36,279 nt of DNA from Myxococcales bacterium (GTDB lineage Bacteria; Myxococcota_A; Polyangia; Polyangiales; Polyangiaceae). Below are positions 1 through 9,813 of the stretch, piece by piece (the first letter of the stretch is position 1; every line of letters starts with the position of its first letter). Where the stretch lies: contig PLIR01000154.1 of the NCBI GenBank assembly GCA_003139415.1, positions 1,433-37,711 on the forward strand. Direction: 5' to 3'. The translations under genes were made by a program, and so were the position numbers. A model generated the notes under the pieces. That model was not told the DNA's origin. It did no database searches and worked only from the letters and a program-made list of their open reading frames with translations.

Positions 1-276
1 GCGCGCGCCGGGCGGCGTCGCTCCTTGCCCGCTACAGTCGAGGAAATTACCGATCCGGCGAGCCTGCTTGCCATCGGCCCGGAGACAGTCACGGTCTCGT
101 CGGCGCCCCCCACGCTCCCGGCCCTGCTCGTCGACCCGACCGATGAACCACCGCCGAGCAGCGGGCCCCCGCCCAGCAGCACGGAAGAGTCGCGCGTCCT
201 CGTGCGCCTGAGGGGCAACGAGACGGTCGCTCGCGCGTCGAACGCCGGCATCGTCATCCGGCGCAAGAAGGCCTAG
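1..276 (+). CDS. C-terminal fragment of an unidentified protein, truncated by window start
   Basis: Frame open from base 1 to the stop at 274-276; Pro/Ser-rich stretch, then ESRVLVRLRGNETVARASNAGIVIRRKKA; no family recognised. Confidence 0.5.
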   Translation, partial: ARAGRRRSLPATVEEITDPASLLAIGPETVTVSSAPPTLPALLVDPTDEPPPSSGPPPSSTEESRVLVRLRGNETVARASNAGIVIRRKKA

Positions 277-324
277 GTCAAGCCGACACGGGCGCGTGCA
301 TCACTGACAGATGCCGCTCTTTCG

Positions 325-2034
325 TTAAGGGACGCGGCTCTCGGTCTTCGCGGGCGTGTTGTGGCTTTGGCCGTGCATGGCCGCCACGAGCTCCTGCAGC
401 AGATCACGGGCCTCGGGCTTGCCCTTGAGGTGGTTGAGCAGCAGCATCGACACCTCGCTGAACGCCTTCTCGTACGCGATCCCCTCGCGGGTACGCTCCG
501 CCACCTTTTCGCGCCCTCCCGCCAAGTCTTCCTCGAGCGCCTCGGCGTATCGCGCGAGCTGGGCACGGAGCTCCTCGATTTGGCGCCGCAGGTCGCGCGC
601 CTGAGCCTCCTTGTGCAGGGCTCGCTGCTCGTGCTCCTTGAGCTGCTCACGCTTCGAGTCGACGAGCGCCGTGCAGGCTCCCGCGCGCTCGAAGAGAGGA
701 CGCAGCAGGGGGATCGTTCCCGTGGCCTGGTCGGCGGCCTGCTTGGCCTGCACCAGGGACTTTTCGGCCTGCTGCACGGATTCGCGCAGTCGAGTGACTT
801 CGTTTTGCTCGGACGAAAGCTCGCGCAGGGCTCGCGACTCCTCGTGCGCCAGCTCCTCGACCTTGCGGCCGATCTCCGCCCGCAGGGCCCGACCGCGCCG
901 CTCGAGCGCTTCGAGCTTGCGCGTGTGGCTGGCCACCTCGCCCTCCAGGCGGCTTGCGCGCGAGGCCAGGTCCCACGCTTGCGACACTGCACTCTGCACC
1001 TCCGACGGCGCATTGGCGGCGGGATAGGCGCGTGAGGCCATCCGGGAGAACAGCGCCGCGCGGCTGGCCCACTCGATGACCCCCGGCGATTGCGGCGGTG
1101 GAGGAGGGGGCGGGGCGGCGTTCTCTTGCGAGGCGCCTTCCCATGGAGAGCTGGGCAAGCTGCGCTGCAGCGCCTTGAGCTCTTCGTGCATGTGGTGCGC
1201 GTCCTGGAATCGCTTGCGGCGGTCCTTCTCGAGGAGCCGCATGACGATCGACTCCGCGGCCGGCAACACGTCCGGCTTGATCGATCGAGGGCGCGGGGGC
1301 AGCGCCGAGCGCTGCATCTCGAGCAAGGTTTCCCGGTCGTCGCTGCGGAAGGGCAACTGCCCGGTGAGCATCTCGAAGAACAGCACCCCGAGCGCGTAAA
1401 GGTCGCTCTGAGCGGACGCCTCTTCGCCGCGAGCTTGCTCGGGCGCCATGTATTCGGGGGTCCCGAACACGGCGCCCTTTGGCGCGAGGCGCGGGTCCAT
1501 CGCGAGGTGCGCGAGCCCGAAGTCGAGGATCTTCACGAAGTCCTTCCGGCCTCCGCGCGTCGTCAGCAGGATGTTGTCGCTCTTCAAGTCGCGGTGGACG
1601 ACGCCCAGATCGTGCGCGCGGGCGAGCGCGGCGCACATCTGCTCGAGGATGTCGACGCCGCGCGCCAGCGCCATCGGTCCGCGCGCAAGCTCGCTCGAGA
1701 GCGACGTGCCGACGAGGTACTCCATGACGAGATAGAGCTCGCTCTCGCCCGTCTCGCCGATGTCGTGGATATCGATGATATGCGCGTGGTCGACGCGGTT
1801 GGCCGCGCGGGCTTCGCGCAGCATCCACGCGCGAAGGTGCGTCTCCCCGCGGAGGTCCGGCCTTATCAACTTGACGGCGACGATCCGATCGATGAGCACG
1901 TGACGGGCGCGATAGACGACCCCCATCCCGCCCTCGCCGATGCGCGCCTCGAGGCGATATCGACCCGCGATGACCTTCCCGAGCATCGGGTCCGTCGGTT
2001 TCGACGCCTGAGAAACCCTCTGTGCGCCTTGCAT
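325..2034 (-). CDS. Serine/threonine protein kinase with C-terminal coiled-coil region
   Basis: Hanks motifs: IGEGGMGVVYRA, VAVKLI, VVHRDLKSDNILL, ILDFGLA, GTPEYMAPEQ; C-terminal third is a long charged heptad-like helix (EEVASHTRKLEALERRGRALRAEIGRKVEEL...). Alternative start MLGKVIAGRYRL at 1986. Confidence 0.95.
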   Translation of the reverse strand: MQGAQRVSQASKPTDPMLGKVIAGRYRLEARIGEGGMGVVYRARHVLIDRIVAVKLIRPDLRGETHLRAWMLREARAANRVDHAHIIDIHDIGETGESELYLVMEYLVGTSLSSELARGPMALARGVDILEQMCAALARAHDLGVVHRDLKSDNILLTTRGGRKDFVKILDFGLAHLAMDPRLAPKGAVFGTPEYMAPEQARGEEASAQSDLYALGVLFFEMLTGQLPFRSDDRETLLEMQRSALPPRPRSIKPDVLPAAESIVMRLLEKDRRKRFQDAHHMHEELKALQRSLPSSPWEGASQENAAPPPPPPPQSPGVIEWASRAALFSRMASRAYPAANAPSEVQSAVSQAWDLASRASRLEGEVASHTRKLEALERRGRALRAEIGRKVEELAHEESRALRELSSEQNEVTRLRESVQQAEKSLVQAKQAADQATGTIPLLRPLFERAGACTALVDSKREQLKEHEQRALHKEAQARDLRRQIEELRAQLARYAEALEEDLAGGREKVAERTREGIAYEKAFSEVSMLLLNHLKGKPEARDLLQELVAAMHGQSHNTPAKTESRVP

Positions 2035-2120
2035 TCGCCTCCGCTGCCGAGCGCCTGCCCCCTCAGGCTTGACGCTGCGAGAGATCCTACAGCGCCCGGC
2101 AGCTTAATGGGAACGGAGAA

Positions 2121-2768
2121 TCAGAAGGTTACGCGCAAGACCGGCATGCGAACCTCGGTCTCGGCGCGAAGTCCGTACTGACGCTGGTCGGCCAGAGAGT
2201 ATACCGGTCGCACATTGGGCACCGGTACCCCGACACGCAGGTCGCCCGTGTTCACGTCGAGAAGCGACTGAGGCGGCGCCGGCGGCGGAACGGATGGAGG
2301 CGGGGCGGGAGGCGGAGTCCCGACCACACTTCCACCGGCCGCGCCGGGATCGGCCGCCGGTCCGAGCGTGGGCGGGTGGTCCTCGGTCGCTCCTTCGTCC
2401 GGGCGGAACCGCGTCGCGTCGAGCGACACCACGATCGCCGGAATGACCAGGGCGAGCCCTCCCGCCAACATGGCCATCGGGATCGTGCCGTCGCCGTTCA
2501 CCGCTTGTTCGACGGCCCAGCCCCCGACGGCGCCGCCGCCTGCGCCGACGATCGCACCGAGCCAGTACGCCCAGCCCGGCCTCACGCCGGCCACCCCCTC
2601 GACGATGGTGATCACTTCGGCACCGAGCAGACCGCCGCCGACGATCCCCTTGCCAGTGGGCGAGATCTCGTCCGCGCGGGCGTCGCCGGCCATAGCGGTG
2701 AGTGCGGTGGCGCCGCAGAGAACAGCCGCGAGGGCGGCGGGGCGAAACGGCGATCGATGCATGGCCAT
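2121..2768 (-). CDS. Secreted/membrane hypothetical protein with signal peptide, Gly/Ala-rich hydrophobic segments and Pro-rich linker
   Basis: MHRSPFRPAALAAVLCGATALTAMAGDARA signal peptide; hydrophobic helices; PPPAPPPSVPPPAPP linker. Confidence 0.75.
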   Translation of the reverse strand: MAMHRSPFRPAALAAVLCGATALTAMAGDARADEISPTGKGIVGGGLLGAEVITIVEGVAGVRPGWAYWLGAIVGAGGGAVGGWAVEQAVNGDGTIPMAMLAGGLALVIPAIVVSLDATRFRPDEGATEDHPPTLGPAADPGAAGGSVVGTPPPAPPPSVPPPAPPQSLLDVNTGDLRVGVPVPNVRPVYSLADQRQYGLRAETEVRMPVLRVTF

Positions 2769-2903
2769 AGTCTTCTCCGTACCCGGTAGATCCTGTATCT
2801 ATGTGCGCGAACCGTACCACGCTCTTGGGTGCTTGGGAGCGTGCGATCCGCGCGGTTCCCTCCGGGCGGCCCCGGTCGCTAGACTCGCCCCGATAAGAGA
2901 CGC

Positions 2904-3743
2904 ATGCCGAAGGACATCCGCGCCTTCCTGGACAGCCGGCTCATCTCGATTGCCGGGGCCGTCATCACGCCGGGCAGCCTGCTGCTCGGCGGGGTCGTCG
3001 CGATCCTTTCGATCGCCCTGGCCAACGTCATCGCGCTTTACGTGGGGCGCGTGGTGGTCCGCCGCGGCGGCACGCCGGGATCGCGGTTCGCGATCGCCAA
3101 GATGGTGCGGTACGCCGGGACGGCGCTGGGCGTGCTGGAGGCCATCAGCGCCATGGGCGTACGCCTCGATGCCCTGCTGGCCGCCTCGACGGTCCTGGCC
3201 GTCGGCATCGGCTTCGGCCTCCAGAACATCGCGCAGAACTTCATCAGCGGGATCATCCTGCTCATCGAGCAGCCCGTCCGCCACGGCGACTTCGTGCGCG
3301 TCGGCGAGGTCCTCGGCACGGTGGACGATATTGGCCTGCGCGCGACGACCGTCGTGACCCGCGACGAGGTCACCATGATCGTGCCCAACAGCGCCCTCAT
3401 CACCGGGCAGGTCGTCAATCACTCGCGCCCGACGACGAGCCTGCGCATCCGCGTCGCGATCGGGGTTGCCTACGGCACCGATCCGGCGCGCGCGGTCGCC
3501 GCGCTGCTCGAGGCTGCGGACAAGGAGCCGGGGGTCATGAAGGAGCCCGCGCCGGAGGTGCGCTTCGAAGACTTCGGGGACTCCGCCATGGCCCTCGCGC
3601 TTCTCTGCTGGATTCCCAATGCGCGCGACGATCTCCGGACGACGAGCGCCCTGAGGTTCGCCATCGAAAAGGCCTTCCGCGCCGGCGGCATCGACATCCC
3701 ATTCCCGCAGCGGGACGTGCGGGTGACGCTCGCCTCCTCGTAG
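2904..3743 (+). CDS. MscS-family small-conductance mechanosensitive channel
   Basis: Pore/beta-domain signature VLAVGIGFGLQNIAQNFISGIILLIEQPVRHGDFVRVGEVLGTVDDIGLRATTVVTRDEVTMIVPNSALITGQVVNHS. Confidence 0.95.
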   Translation: MPKDIRAFLDSRLISIAGAVITPGSLLLGGVVAILSIALANVIALYVGRVVVRRGGTPGSRFAIAKMVRYAGTALGVLEAISAMGVRLDALLAASTVLAVGIGFGLQNIAQNFISGIILLIEQPVRHGDFVRVGEVLGTVDDIGLRATTVVTRDEVTMIVPNSALITGQVVNHSRPTTSLRIRVAIGVAYGTDPARAVAALLEAADKEPGVMKEPAPEVRFEDFGDSAMALALLCWIPNARDDLRTTSALRFAIEKAFRAGGIDIPFPQRDVRVTLASS

Positions 3744-3775
3744 CCCGCGCTGCCGGACGTTGGCTATTTTTCGCG

Positions 3776-5329
3776 CTATTGCGGTTGCTGGAGCCCCATC
3801 GGCATCGTGCCCACGGGCACGAGGCACGACGTGAGGTCGAAGAGCATGAACTCGAGCGCCTTCTCCTGCGGCGTGAGGGCTCGCGTCGCGCAGCCTTCGG
3901 GCACGAAGTAAGGCGAGCCCGAAGCGTAGTCCGCAGTCACGCCCGCGGCAGCAACGCCCGGGCCGCCGCTGACGTGCAGGTCGCTGTAGACGAATCGCCC
4001 GCACTGCTCGCCCGCCCCCGTGCCGATGGGCGTGTCGAAGGAGAAGTACTGCGTCGGCGCCGAGGTGGTTTGGGGGTAGCTGCTCGCGACGCTCGGGTCG
4101 AGAGCGGCCCACGCCTGAGAGTTCGTGTTGGTCGCCGTCACGTCGGAGTTATCGCGGGCGTAATACACGTCGAGCTTGCCGCTCGAATCGAGCGCGTCGA
4201 CGTTGCCGAGCCACGCCTTGAGCGCGACGCCCTCCGGAAATGGATTGCCGTTCGCCAGTGTGGTCACGATGTCCGTCGGGAACGACACGTTGTCGTTGAG
4301 GATCGCGCTGTTCGTCAGGTTGCTCCAGGTCGCGAGCGGTGGCGTCACGGTCGCGAACGGGTTCGCCGGCGTGACGTCCGTCTCAGTCAACCAGGCGAAG
4401 TGGTAGTGCGAGGCGAAGACGCGGCCGCCGTTGTTCACATACTGCATCAAGTTGGCCGGGCCCGCGGACCCACTGAGGTATGCCGTGGGGGCTCCTTCGC
4501 ACGAGAAGAGCACCACGTCGTTCTTGAGGAGATCCTCCGGGCCGTCCCATAGATTGGTGTTCGCCTGCGGCGACGTGGTGGGATTTTCGGTGACCGCGCC
4601 CTGCGTGCTCGTGTTGGGGGCTCCACCCGTGAAGATGTGGATATGCCCGGAGGTCCCGGCACCCGGAATGTACTCGCTCGCCGAGATACCCATGCGAAGC
4701 GGCAAGCACTCGAGCGAGTCGAGCCCGCCCGTCGAGATGGCGATGTCCGGCAGATCGCCTTCGCTCGAATCGGCCGGGAGACGCAGGGTTGGGGCCGCGT
4801 TGGCGACGCAAGGGGCGACGGTCGGGATCGTGTACTGCCGCCGCCATTTGCCGATCTGGATGACGAGCGGGATGTTCGTGCCGTTCGGGGCCCCCTTCAG
4901 GATGAAGGAGCCGTTGGTGCCGGTAGCCGCCGTCGCGATGACGTTGCTCGGGTAAAGATCGCCGCAACTCCCGCACGATGCGCCCGGCGAGAACGTCGGC
5001 AGCGCGGAGCTCGGCACGTAGACTTGCACGTTATATACGGGGTCGGCTCCCTTCGGGTCATAGACGACGCCGGTGATCGTCGTCGACCCCCCTGCGGTGC
5101 AGGTGGCGACCGTGCATCCCGTGGCGCACGGGATCGGCGTCGAGATGCCGCCGTCGCCCCCGTTGCCCGGCGTCATGAAGCCGCCGAGGCCTCCGTCTCC
5201 ACCGCCGCCGCCGTCCTGGTTCTCGTTCACCTGCGGCTCGCTGCCGTTGTTCTTCGAGCTACACGCGTTGATGCTGGCCGCCGCAATGGCCGCGACCGTG
5301 ATGAACGACACGAACGATCGAGTCTGCAT
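3776..5329 (-). CDS. Secreted lipoprotein with carboxypeptidase-regulatory-like domain and ThuA/GATase1-like region
   Basis: Signal peptide with lipobox (AASINAC); TTITGVVYDPKGADPVYNVQVYVP...GTNGSFILKGAP; LLKNDVVLFSCEGAP...LMQYVNNGGRVFASHYHFAWL. Confidence 0.8.
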   Translation of the reverse strand: MQTRSFVSFITVAAIAAASINACSSKNNGSEPQVNENQDGGGGGDGGLGGFMTPGNGGDGGISTPIPCATGCTVATCTAGGSTTITGVVYDPKGADPVYNVQVYVPSSALPTFSPGASCGSCGDLYPSNVIATAATGTNGSFILKGAPNGTNIPLVIQIGKWRRQYTIPTVAPCVANAAPTLRLPADSSEGDLPDIAISTGGLDSLECLPLRMGISASEYIPGAGTSGHIHIFTGGAPNTSTQGAVTENPTTSPQANTNLWDGPEDLLKNDVVLFSCEGAPTAYLSGSAGPANLMQYVNNGGRVFASHYHFAWLTETDVTPANPFATVTPPLATWSNLTNSAILNDNVSFPTDIVTTLANGNPFPEGVALKAWLGNVDALDSSGKLDVYYARDNSDVTATNTNSQAWAALDPSVASSYPQTTSAPTQYFSFDTPIGTGAGEQCGRFVYSDLHVSGGPGVAAAGVTADYASGSPYFVPEGCATRALTPQEKALEFMLFDLTSCLVPVGTMPMGLQQPQ

Positions 5330-5580
5330 GAGTCCAAGCTCCCTGCCGGGTGTTTCCCCGGATTGCCCCTTGCTAAGGGAGCGTGCCGCGCGGGCGCGCG
5401 TTCGTCCATCGCTCTAGTGGTCCGCGGTCGTGCTGAGACGCGGAAATGTGGGCACGGTCTCCACCGCGAGCGGAATAAACCAAGTGGGTCGCACGTCTGC
5501 CACGCGCGCTCTAGCCGAGGCCGTGATAGAAACGCGCGCCTCTCGCCACAGCGCGCCCGAGTTTGCCAGGAGTTACCGTC

Positions 5581-6567
5581 ATGTATGACGTCCGAGCATT
5601 GAACGAACTCGTTGCCAAAGAGAGCGCGTTCGTCGATCGCCTCACCACCGAAGTCGGCCAGGTCATCGTCGGCCAGCAGTACATGATCGAGCGGATCCTC
5701 GTGGGCCTGCTCACGGGCGGCCACGTGCTCCTCGAAGGCGTGCCGGGTCTCGCGAAGACGCTCACCGTGCGCACGCTGTGCGACGCCATCCACGCCAAGT
5801 TCGCGCGCGTGCAGTTCACGCCGGATCTCTTGCCCGCGGACCTCGTCGGTACCGTCGTCTACAACCAGCAGAAGGGCGAGTTCACCTCCAAGCTCGGGCC
5901 CATCTTCGCCAACCTCGTGCTCGCGGACGAGATCAACCGTGCGCCGGCCAAGGTGCAGAGCGCGCTCCTCGAGGCCATGCAGGAGCGTCAGGTCACCATC
6001 GGCGAGCGCACGTACCCGCTGCCCGAGCCGTTCATCGTCATGGCCACGCAGAACCCGATCGAGCAAGAGGGCACGTACGCGCTGCCCGAGGCCCAGGTCG
6101 ACCGCTTCATGCTCATGGTGAAGGTGGGCTACCCGACGCGCGAGGACGAGCGAAAGATCATGGATCGCATGACGCGCCCGGACCCGGTGCGCGTGCAGCC
6201 GTGCGTGACACCGGCCGAGCTCCTCGAGGCCTGCAAGGTCGTCAAGCAGGTGTACGTCGACGACAAGGTCAAGGAGTACATCGTCGACGTGGTCTTCGCG
6301 ACGCGCGAGCCGGCCAAGCACGGGATGAAAGACCTGGCGCCGCTCATCGACTACGGCGCGAGCCCGCGGGCGAGCATCGCGCTCAACCTGGCCGCGCGCG
6401 CGCACGCGTTCTTGCGGCACCGCGGCTATGTGACCCCGGAGGACGTCAAGGCCATCGGGCCGGATGTGCTGCGCCACCGCCTCGTTCTCACCTACGAGGC
6501 CGACGCCGAGGAGGTGACCAGCGAGCAGGTCGTGAAGCGCATCTTCGAGGTGGTCGAAGTGCCGTGA
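5581..6567 (+). CDS. moxR: MoxR-family AAA+ ATPase
   Basis: HVLLEGVPGLAKT (Walker A), LVLADEINRAPAKVQSALLEAMQERQVTIG (Walker B/sensor), MATQNPIEQEGTYALPEAQVDRFM. ATG at 5581 preceded by aggag. Confidence 0.96.
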   Translation: MYDVRALNELVAKESAFVDRLTTEVGQVIVGQQYMIERILVGLLTGGHVLLEGVPGLAKTLTVRTLCDAIHAKFARVQFTPDLLPADLVGTVVYNQQKGEFTSKLGPIFANLVLADEINRAPAKVQSALLEAMQERQVTIGERTYPLPEPFIVMATQNPIEQEGTYALPEAQVDRFMLMVKVGYPTREDERKIMDRMTRPDPVRVQPCVTPAELLEACKVVKQVYVDDKVKEYIVDVVFATREPAKHGMKDLAPLIDYGASPRASIALNLAARAHAFLRHRGYVTPEDVKAIGPDVLRHRLVLTYEADAEEVTSEQVVKRIFEVVEVP

Positions 6568-7499
6568 TCCCGAAGGAGATCCTCGCGGCCCTCCGCGTCA
6601 TCGAAATCCACACCGCGCGGCTCGCGAACGAGCAGCTGACGGGGACCTACAGCTCGAGCTTCAAGGGCCAGGGACTCGCCTTCCGCGAGGTGCGCCCGTA
6701 CCAGGCGGGCGACGACGTGCGCCTCATCGACTGGAACGTGTCGGCGCGGATGAACGACACCTTCGTGAAGGTGTTCGTCGAAGAGCGCGAGATGACCGTG
6801 ATGCTCGTCGTCGACCTGTCGGCGAGCGAGCGGTTCGGCACCCGGCGCGTCGCGAAGGTGAGGGTGGCGAGCGAGGTCGCGGCGCTCCTCTCGTTCAGCG
6901 CCATCCGGAACAACGACCGCGTCGGCCTCATCATCGCCACCGACAAGGTCGAGCGCATCGTCCCCCCGAAGAAGGGCGAGAAGCACGTGATGCGGGTCGT
7001 GCGCGAGATCCTCGGCTTCGATCCGTCCGCGTCCGCGAGCCCGGCTCCGACGCCGCAAGTGCGGGGCGGTCGTCCGAAGCTCGGCGCCGCGACGAACCTC
7101 AAGGCCGCGCTCGAGTCGCTGGTCCGCACCTCACGCAGGCGCAGCGTCGCGTTCATCGTGAGCGACTTCTACGACACCGGTTACGAGCGCACCCTCGCGC
7201 TGGCGGCTGCGAAGCACGACGTGGTGCCGGTGGTCCTGCGCGATCCGCGCGACATCGACCTTCCGGACGTCGGGCTAGCCACGTTCGAAGATCTCGAAAG
7301 CGGCGAAGAGGTCATCGTGGACACGAGCGACGCGCGCGTTCGTGCCTGGTACGCGGCCGCCATGAAGAAGATCACCGAGAGCCGCCGCGCCACGTTCAAC
7401 AAGCTGGGCCTCGACTCGGTGGTCATCGACACCGGGGGTTCGTTCGTCGGGCCCCTGCGCGATCTGTTCGCCCGCCGAGCGCGGAGGATCCGCAGATGA
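6564..7499 (+). CDS. DUF58 domain-containing protein
   Basis: GTG start overlapping the moxR stop; FREVRPYQAGDDVRLIDWNVSARMNDTFVKVFVEEREMTVMLVVDLSASERFG is typical of DUF58. Confidence 0.95.
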   Translation: MIPKEILAALRVIEIHTARLANEQLTGTYSSSFKGQGLAFREVRPYQAGDDVRLIDWNVSARMNDTFVKVFVEEREMTVMLVVDLSASERFGTRRVAKVRVASEVAALLSFSAIRNNDRVGLIIATDKVERIVPPKKGEKHVMRVVREILGFDPSASASPAPTPQVRGGRPKLGAATNLKAALESLVRTSRRRSVAFIVSDFYDTGYERTLALAAAKHDVVPVVLRDPRDIDLPDVGLATFEDLESGEEVIVDTSDARVRAWYAAAMKKITESRRATFNKLGLDSVVIDTGGSFVGPLRDLFARRARRIRR

Positions 7500-8587
7500 G
7501 CCGGCGTCGAGTTGGCTCGATGCGGCCCGCGGTGCCCCGCGCGGTCGCGCCGCTCTTGGCGGCGGCCATCACCGTGGCGTGCACGGCGGCTCGCGCCGAG
7601 TGCGTCGAGACGGTGCCGTCGGGAGCCGAGCGGCCGGCGCTCGTCGACTCGTTCCCCGGTCGAGCCCTCGCAGGCTACGCGGCGACCCTGCACGTCGTCA
7701 TCACGCACGGCAAGGGCGAGTCGGTGCTGCCGCGGGGGCTCGAGCTTCAGAGCGCGAGCGACGCCGCCCGGGAGCTCAAGGCGGCCGGGTTCTCGCTTCC
7801 CGATCAAGACGGCGGGGCCGCTGCGCGCCTGACGACCGGAGAGGCAGACGCCAAGACGGGGCGCCGCCAGACGACCCTCGACTTGCCCCTTCTCGCGCTG
7901 CCGCCCCAACCGGGACGTCACACCCTCCAGTTGCCGCGCTTGCCCGTCGCGGTGGCCCGCGCGAGCGGCGACGTCGTGACGCTCTGCACCGCTGCCCACG
8001 CGGTCCTCGTCGACGACCCGACGGCGTCGACGCCCAACGCTCGCCCGCGCGACAACCCTCCGGCGCGCACGCAGCGCGAGGAGTGGTCGTCGCTCGAACA
8101 GGGCCTGAAGTGGCTCGCGCTGGGGCTCGCCGCCGGGGCGGTGGTCGCATGGCTCGTGCAGCGCTGGCGCAAGCGGCCGAAGCCCGTTCCCCCGCCGCCG
8201 CCCCCGCGCGTGCCGTGGGAGGTGGCGTTCGAGCGGTTGCACGAGGCCCGCCACGCCGGGCTGCTCGAAGCGAAACGCTTTCCGGACTTTTTCGACCGCG
8301 TGAACGATGCCATACGCGAGTACCTCGGCGCCCGGTTCGGCTTCGACGGCCTCGAGTCGACGACCGACGAAACGCTGGCGGCGCTCCGCCGGGTGCACTC
8401 GTTCGGGATCCCGATGGCCGAGATCGCCGGCTTCCTGCAGCACTGCGACCTCGTGAAGTTCGCGGACCTGACGCCCACGCTCGACGAGTGCGAGCGTGCG
8501 CTCTCGGTGGCCGAGCAGATGGTGCGCTCGACGATGCCGGCGCGAGCCTTCGCCGAAGGGTCGACCGCGCCCGGAGGTCGAGCATGA
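7496..8587 (+). CDS. Bat-operon membrane protein, DUF4381/BatX-like
   Basis: Signal peptide, beta-rich ectodomain, one TM (WLALGLAAGAVVAWLVQRW), cytoplasmic helical domain (FFDRVNDAIREYLGARFGFDGLESTTDETLAALRRV); position between DUF58 and batA. Confidence 0.75.
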   Translation: MSRRRVGSMRPAVPRAVAPLLAAAITVACTAARAECVETVPSGAERPALVDSFPGRALAGYAATLHVVITHGKGESVLPRGLELQSASDAARELKAAGFSLPDQDGGAAARLTTGEADAKTGRRQTTLDLPLLALPPQPGRHTLQLPRLPVAVARASGDVVTLCTAAHAVLVDDPTASTPNARPRDNPPARTQREEWSSLEQGLKWLALGLAAGAVVAWLVQRWRKRPKPVPPPPPPRVPWEVAFERLHEARHAGLLEAKRFPDFFDRVNDAIREYLGARFGFDGLESTTDETLAALRRVHSFGIPMAEIAGFLQHCDLVKFADLTPTLDECERALSVAEQMVRSTMPARAFAEGSTAPGGRA

Positions 8588-9813
8588 CCTCTCGAGAACG
8601 CTGGGCCCGAGGCGCCGTCATCGGCCTCGCCACGATCGCCGTCGTCGCGCTGGCGCTCCTGTGGCCGATCCTCGCCCGAGGAGAGGCCTGGTGGACCGCC
8701 AAGTGGACGGCGTGGCCGGGCCCGCTCGGTCCCCACCCCTCGACGGCGGACGCCTTGGGCTGGCTCGCGCGGGCGGGATGGTGCGCCGTTCTCGCCGCCG
8801 GCGTCCTCGCGGTGCCGTACGTCGTCTGGCGCATGACGCTCGGGGCGGACGCCCGCGTTCCTCGCCTCGGCCTCCCTACGATCCTTCCGCTCGCTCTCGG
8901 GCCGCGAGGCTGGCGCACGCGGCTGCGTGACGCGCCGGGCGTGCTGCGCGGCGGAGCGCTGCTGCTCGCGGTGCTCGCGCTCGGCCGACCCCAGAGCGTG
9001 CTCCGCGGCGACCGCCAGGAGGAGAAGGGGATCGACATCGTCCTGGTCCTCGATCTGTCCGGATCGATGGCAGCCGTCATGGACGCGCCGGCGAGCGAGC
9101 TCTCCTCGGGCTCGGGCGTGCGCGTGAACAAGCACCGCCCGACGCGCATCGACGTCGCGAAGGACGTCCTCATCGACTTCGTGAAACGCCGCAAGACCGA
9201 CCGCATCGGCGTCGTCGTGTTCGCGAAGCAGGCGTTCGTCCTGTCGCCTCCCACGCTCGACTACGCGCTCATCGCGTCGCTGGTCTCCAAGATCGAACTC
9301 GGGGTCGTCGACAGCAGCAAGACGGCCATCGGCGACGCCGTCGGGACGGCCGTCGCGCGCGTGCGGCGCAGCGATGCGCGCAGCAAGGCCGTCGTCCTGC
9401 TGACCGACGGCGATTCGAACGAGGGGGTCATCTCGCCGGAGTACTCGGCGCACCTCGCTCAAAAAGAGGGGGTGCGCGTCTACACGGTTCAGATCGGAAA
9501 CGGCGACGACGTCGACGTTCAGGCCGGCACCGATCTCTTCGGACAACCCGTCTACGCCCGCAAGCGCTTCCCGGTGAACCCGGCGCTCCTCAAGTCGATG
9601 TCGCACGAGACGGGCGGCGAGGCCTTCATCGCCACCGACAGGTCCGGGCTCGAGAACAGCATGCACGCGATCCTCGACCAGCTCGAGAAGACGAAGTTCG
9701 AGTCCGAGGCGTCGACGATGGAGGACTTGTTCCCCTTCTTGCTCGTGCCCGCGGTCGTACTCATCGCGTTCGAGGCCCTCGTCCGGCTCGCGCTCGTCCG
9801 GAGGTTCCCGTGA
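8584..9813 (+). CDS. batA: BatA-like VWA membrane protein
   Basis: TM segments; MIDAS IDIVLVLDLSGSM; VVLLTDGDSNEGVISP; C-terminal TM LFPFLLVPAVVLIAFEALV. ATG at 8584 overlaps the upstream stop. Confidence 0.9.
   Translation: MTSRERWARGAVIGLATIAVVALALLWPILARGEAWWTAKWTAWPGPLGPHPSTADALGWLARAGWCAVLAAGVLAVPYVVWRMTLGADARVPRLGLPTILPLALGPRGWRTRLRDAPGVLRGGALLLAVLALGRPQSVLRGDRQEEKGIDIVLVLDLSGSMAAVMDAPASELSSGSGVRVNKHRPTRIDVAKDVLIDFVKRRKTDRIGVVVFAKQAFVLSPPTLDYALIASLVSKIELGVVDSSKTAIGDAVGTAVARVRRSDARSKAVVLLTDGDSNEGVISPEYSAHLAQKEGVRVYTVQIGNGDDVDVQAGTDLFGQPVYARKRFPVNPALLKSMSHETGGEAFIATDRSGLENSMHAILDQLEKTKFESEASTMEDLFPFLLVPAVVLIAFEALVRLALVRRFP

Noticed and set aside
1090-2181. 363-aa plus-strand ORF opposite the Ser/Thr kinase
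   Set aside because: Reverse-frame artefact; the kinase motifs lie on the minus strand.
5778-6563. N-terminal part of the 573-aa ORF (5778..7499)
   Set aside because: Out-of-frame reading of moxR; real DUF58 starts at 6564.
7918-9666. 582-aa minus-strand ORF opposite the Bat genes
   Set aside because: Antisense shadow ORF with biased composition; the plus-strand frames carry clear VWA motifs.
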